A model generated the notes under the pieces. That model saw only the letters and a list, made by a program, of their open reading frames with translations. It was not told the DNA's origin and did no database searches. Made by a program: the position numbers and the translations under genes. This document shows positions 63,991-64,000 of a DNA stretch of 64,000 bases, in pieces. The DNA is taken from the NCBI GenBank assembly GCA_037975125.1, contig CM075853.1:27018946-27082945 (forward strand), read 5' to 3'. Each line of letters begins with the position of its first letter. Position 1 is the stretch's first letter. The DNA comes from Latrodectus hesperus (taxonomy: Eukaryota > Arthropoda > Arachnida > Araneae > Theridiidae).

Positions 63991-64000
63991 CTAGTGCTTA

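Overview
This is a eukaryotic nuclear window. It is strongly AT-rich, with long introns, GT-AG splice sites, many (TA)n microsatellites and dense transposable-element relics. The tRNA-derived SINEs, the Gypsy polyproteins and the architecture of the two host genes suggest an arthropod, most likely an arachnid such as a spider. That assignment is an inference, not a species identification.

There are two real host genes, placed head to head. On the minus strand, an ANKRD54 orthologue runs from its ATG at 30487 leftwards. Eight well-supported coding exons (30392-30487, 26211-26421, 24901-24948, 22961-23059, 19015-19086, 11084-11131, 6217-6341, 3293-3400) join without a frame break into 269 codons. 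A possible 16-nt microexon lies at 2813-2828, and the last exon is probably beyond the left edge. On the plus strand, a complete STK19 orthologue has six coding exons (39707-39794, 44250-44395, 47596-47725, 49463-49556, 53314-53559, 60583-60643). They give exactly 254 residues, the length of the revised human protein. STK19 proteins act in transcription-coupled nucleotide excision repair; ANKRD54 is a nucleocytoplasmic ankyrin-repeat adaptor. Nothing in the sequence links the two functionally.

Almost everything else is mobile DNA. From left to right: an old non-LTR retrotransposon (about 890-2650) interrupted by a second, internally deleted LINE (1531-2365, 11-bp target duplication); a TIR transposon with a transposase relic (7919-9851), whose internally deleted sibling is at 51902-52654; a 5.5-kb Gypsy element with both LTRs and a 5-bp target duplication (11901-17382, minus) whose pol order is protease, integrase, reverse transcriptase, RNase H; a piggyBac relic flanked by TTAA (21421-22455); a second Gypsy element (about 31480-34428) ending in a fold-back LTR pair; an LTR plus leader of a third element (36265 to about 37400); a hAT MITE (44666-45397); and at least nine SINE copies of three families.

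The 9.2 kb between the two start codons holds a frameshifted THAP-like fragment, the second Gypsy element, a possible piggyBac-type ORF broken by the third LTR, and a cluster of perfect palindromes. I found no CRISPR array, operon, canonical tRNA or rRNA gene. The most unusual items are the Gypsy element with copia-like domain order, the fold-back LTR, the hairpin-rich leader and palindromes at 36.7-37.5 kb, and SINEs that share a tail but differ in their heads.
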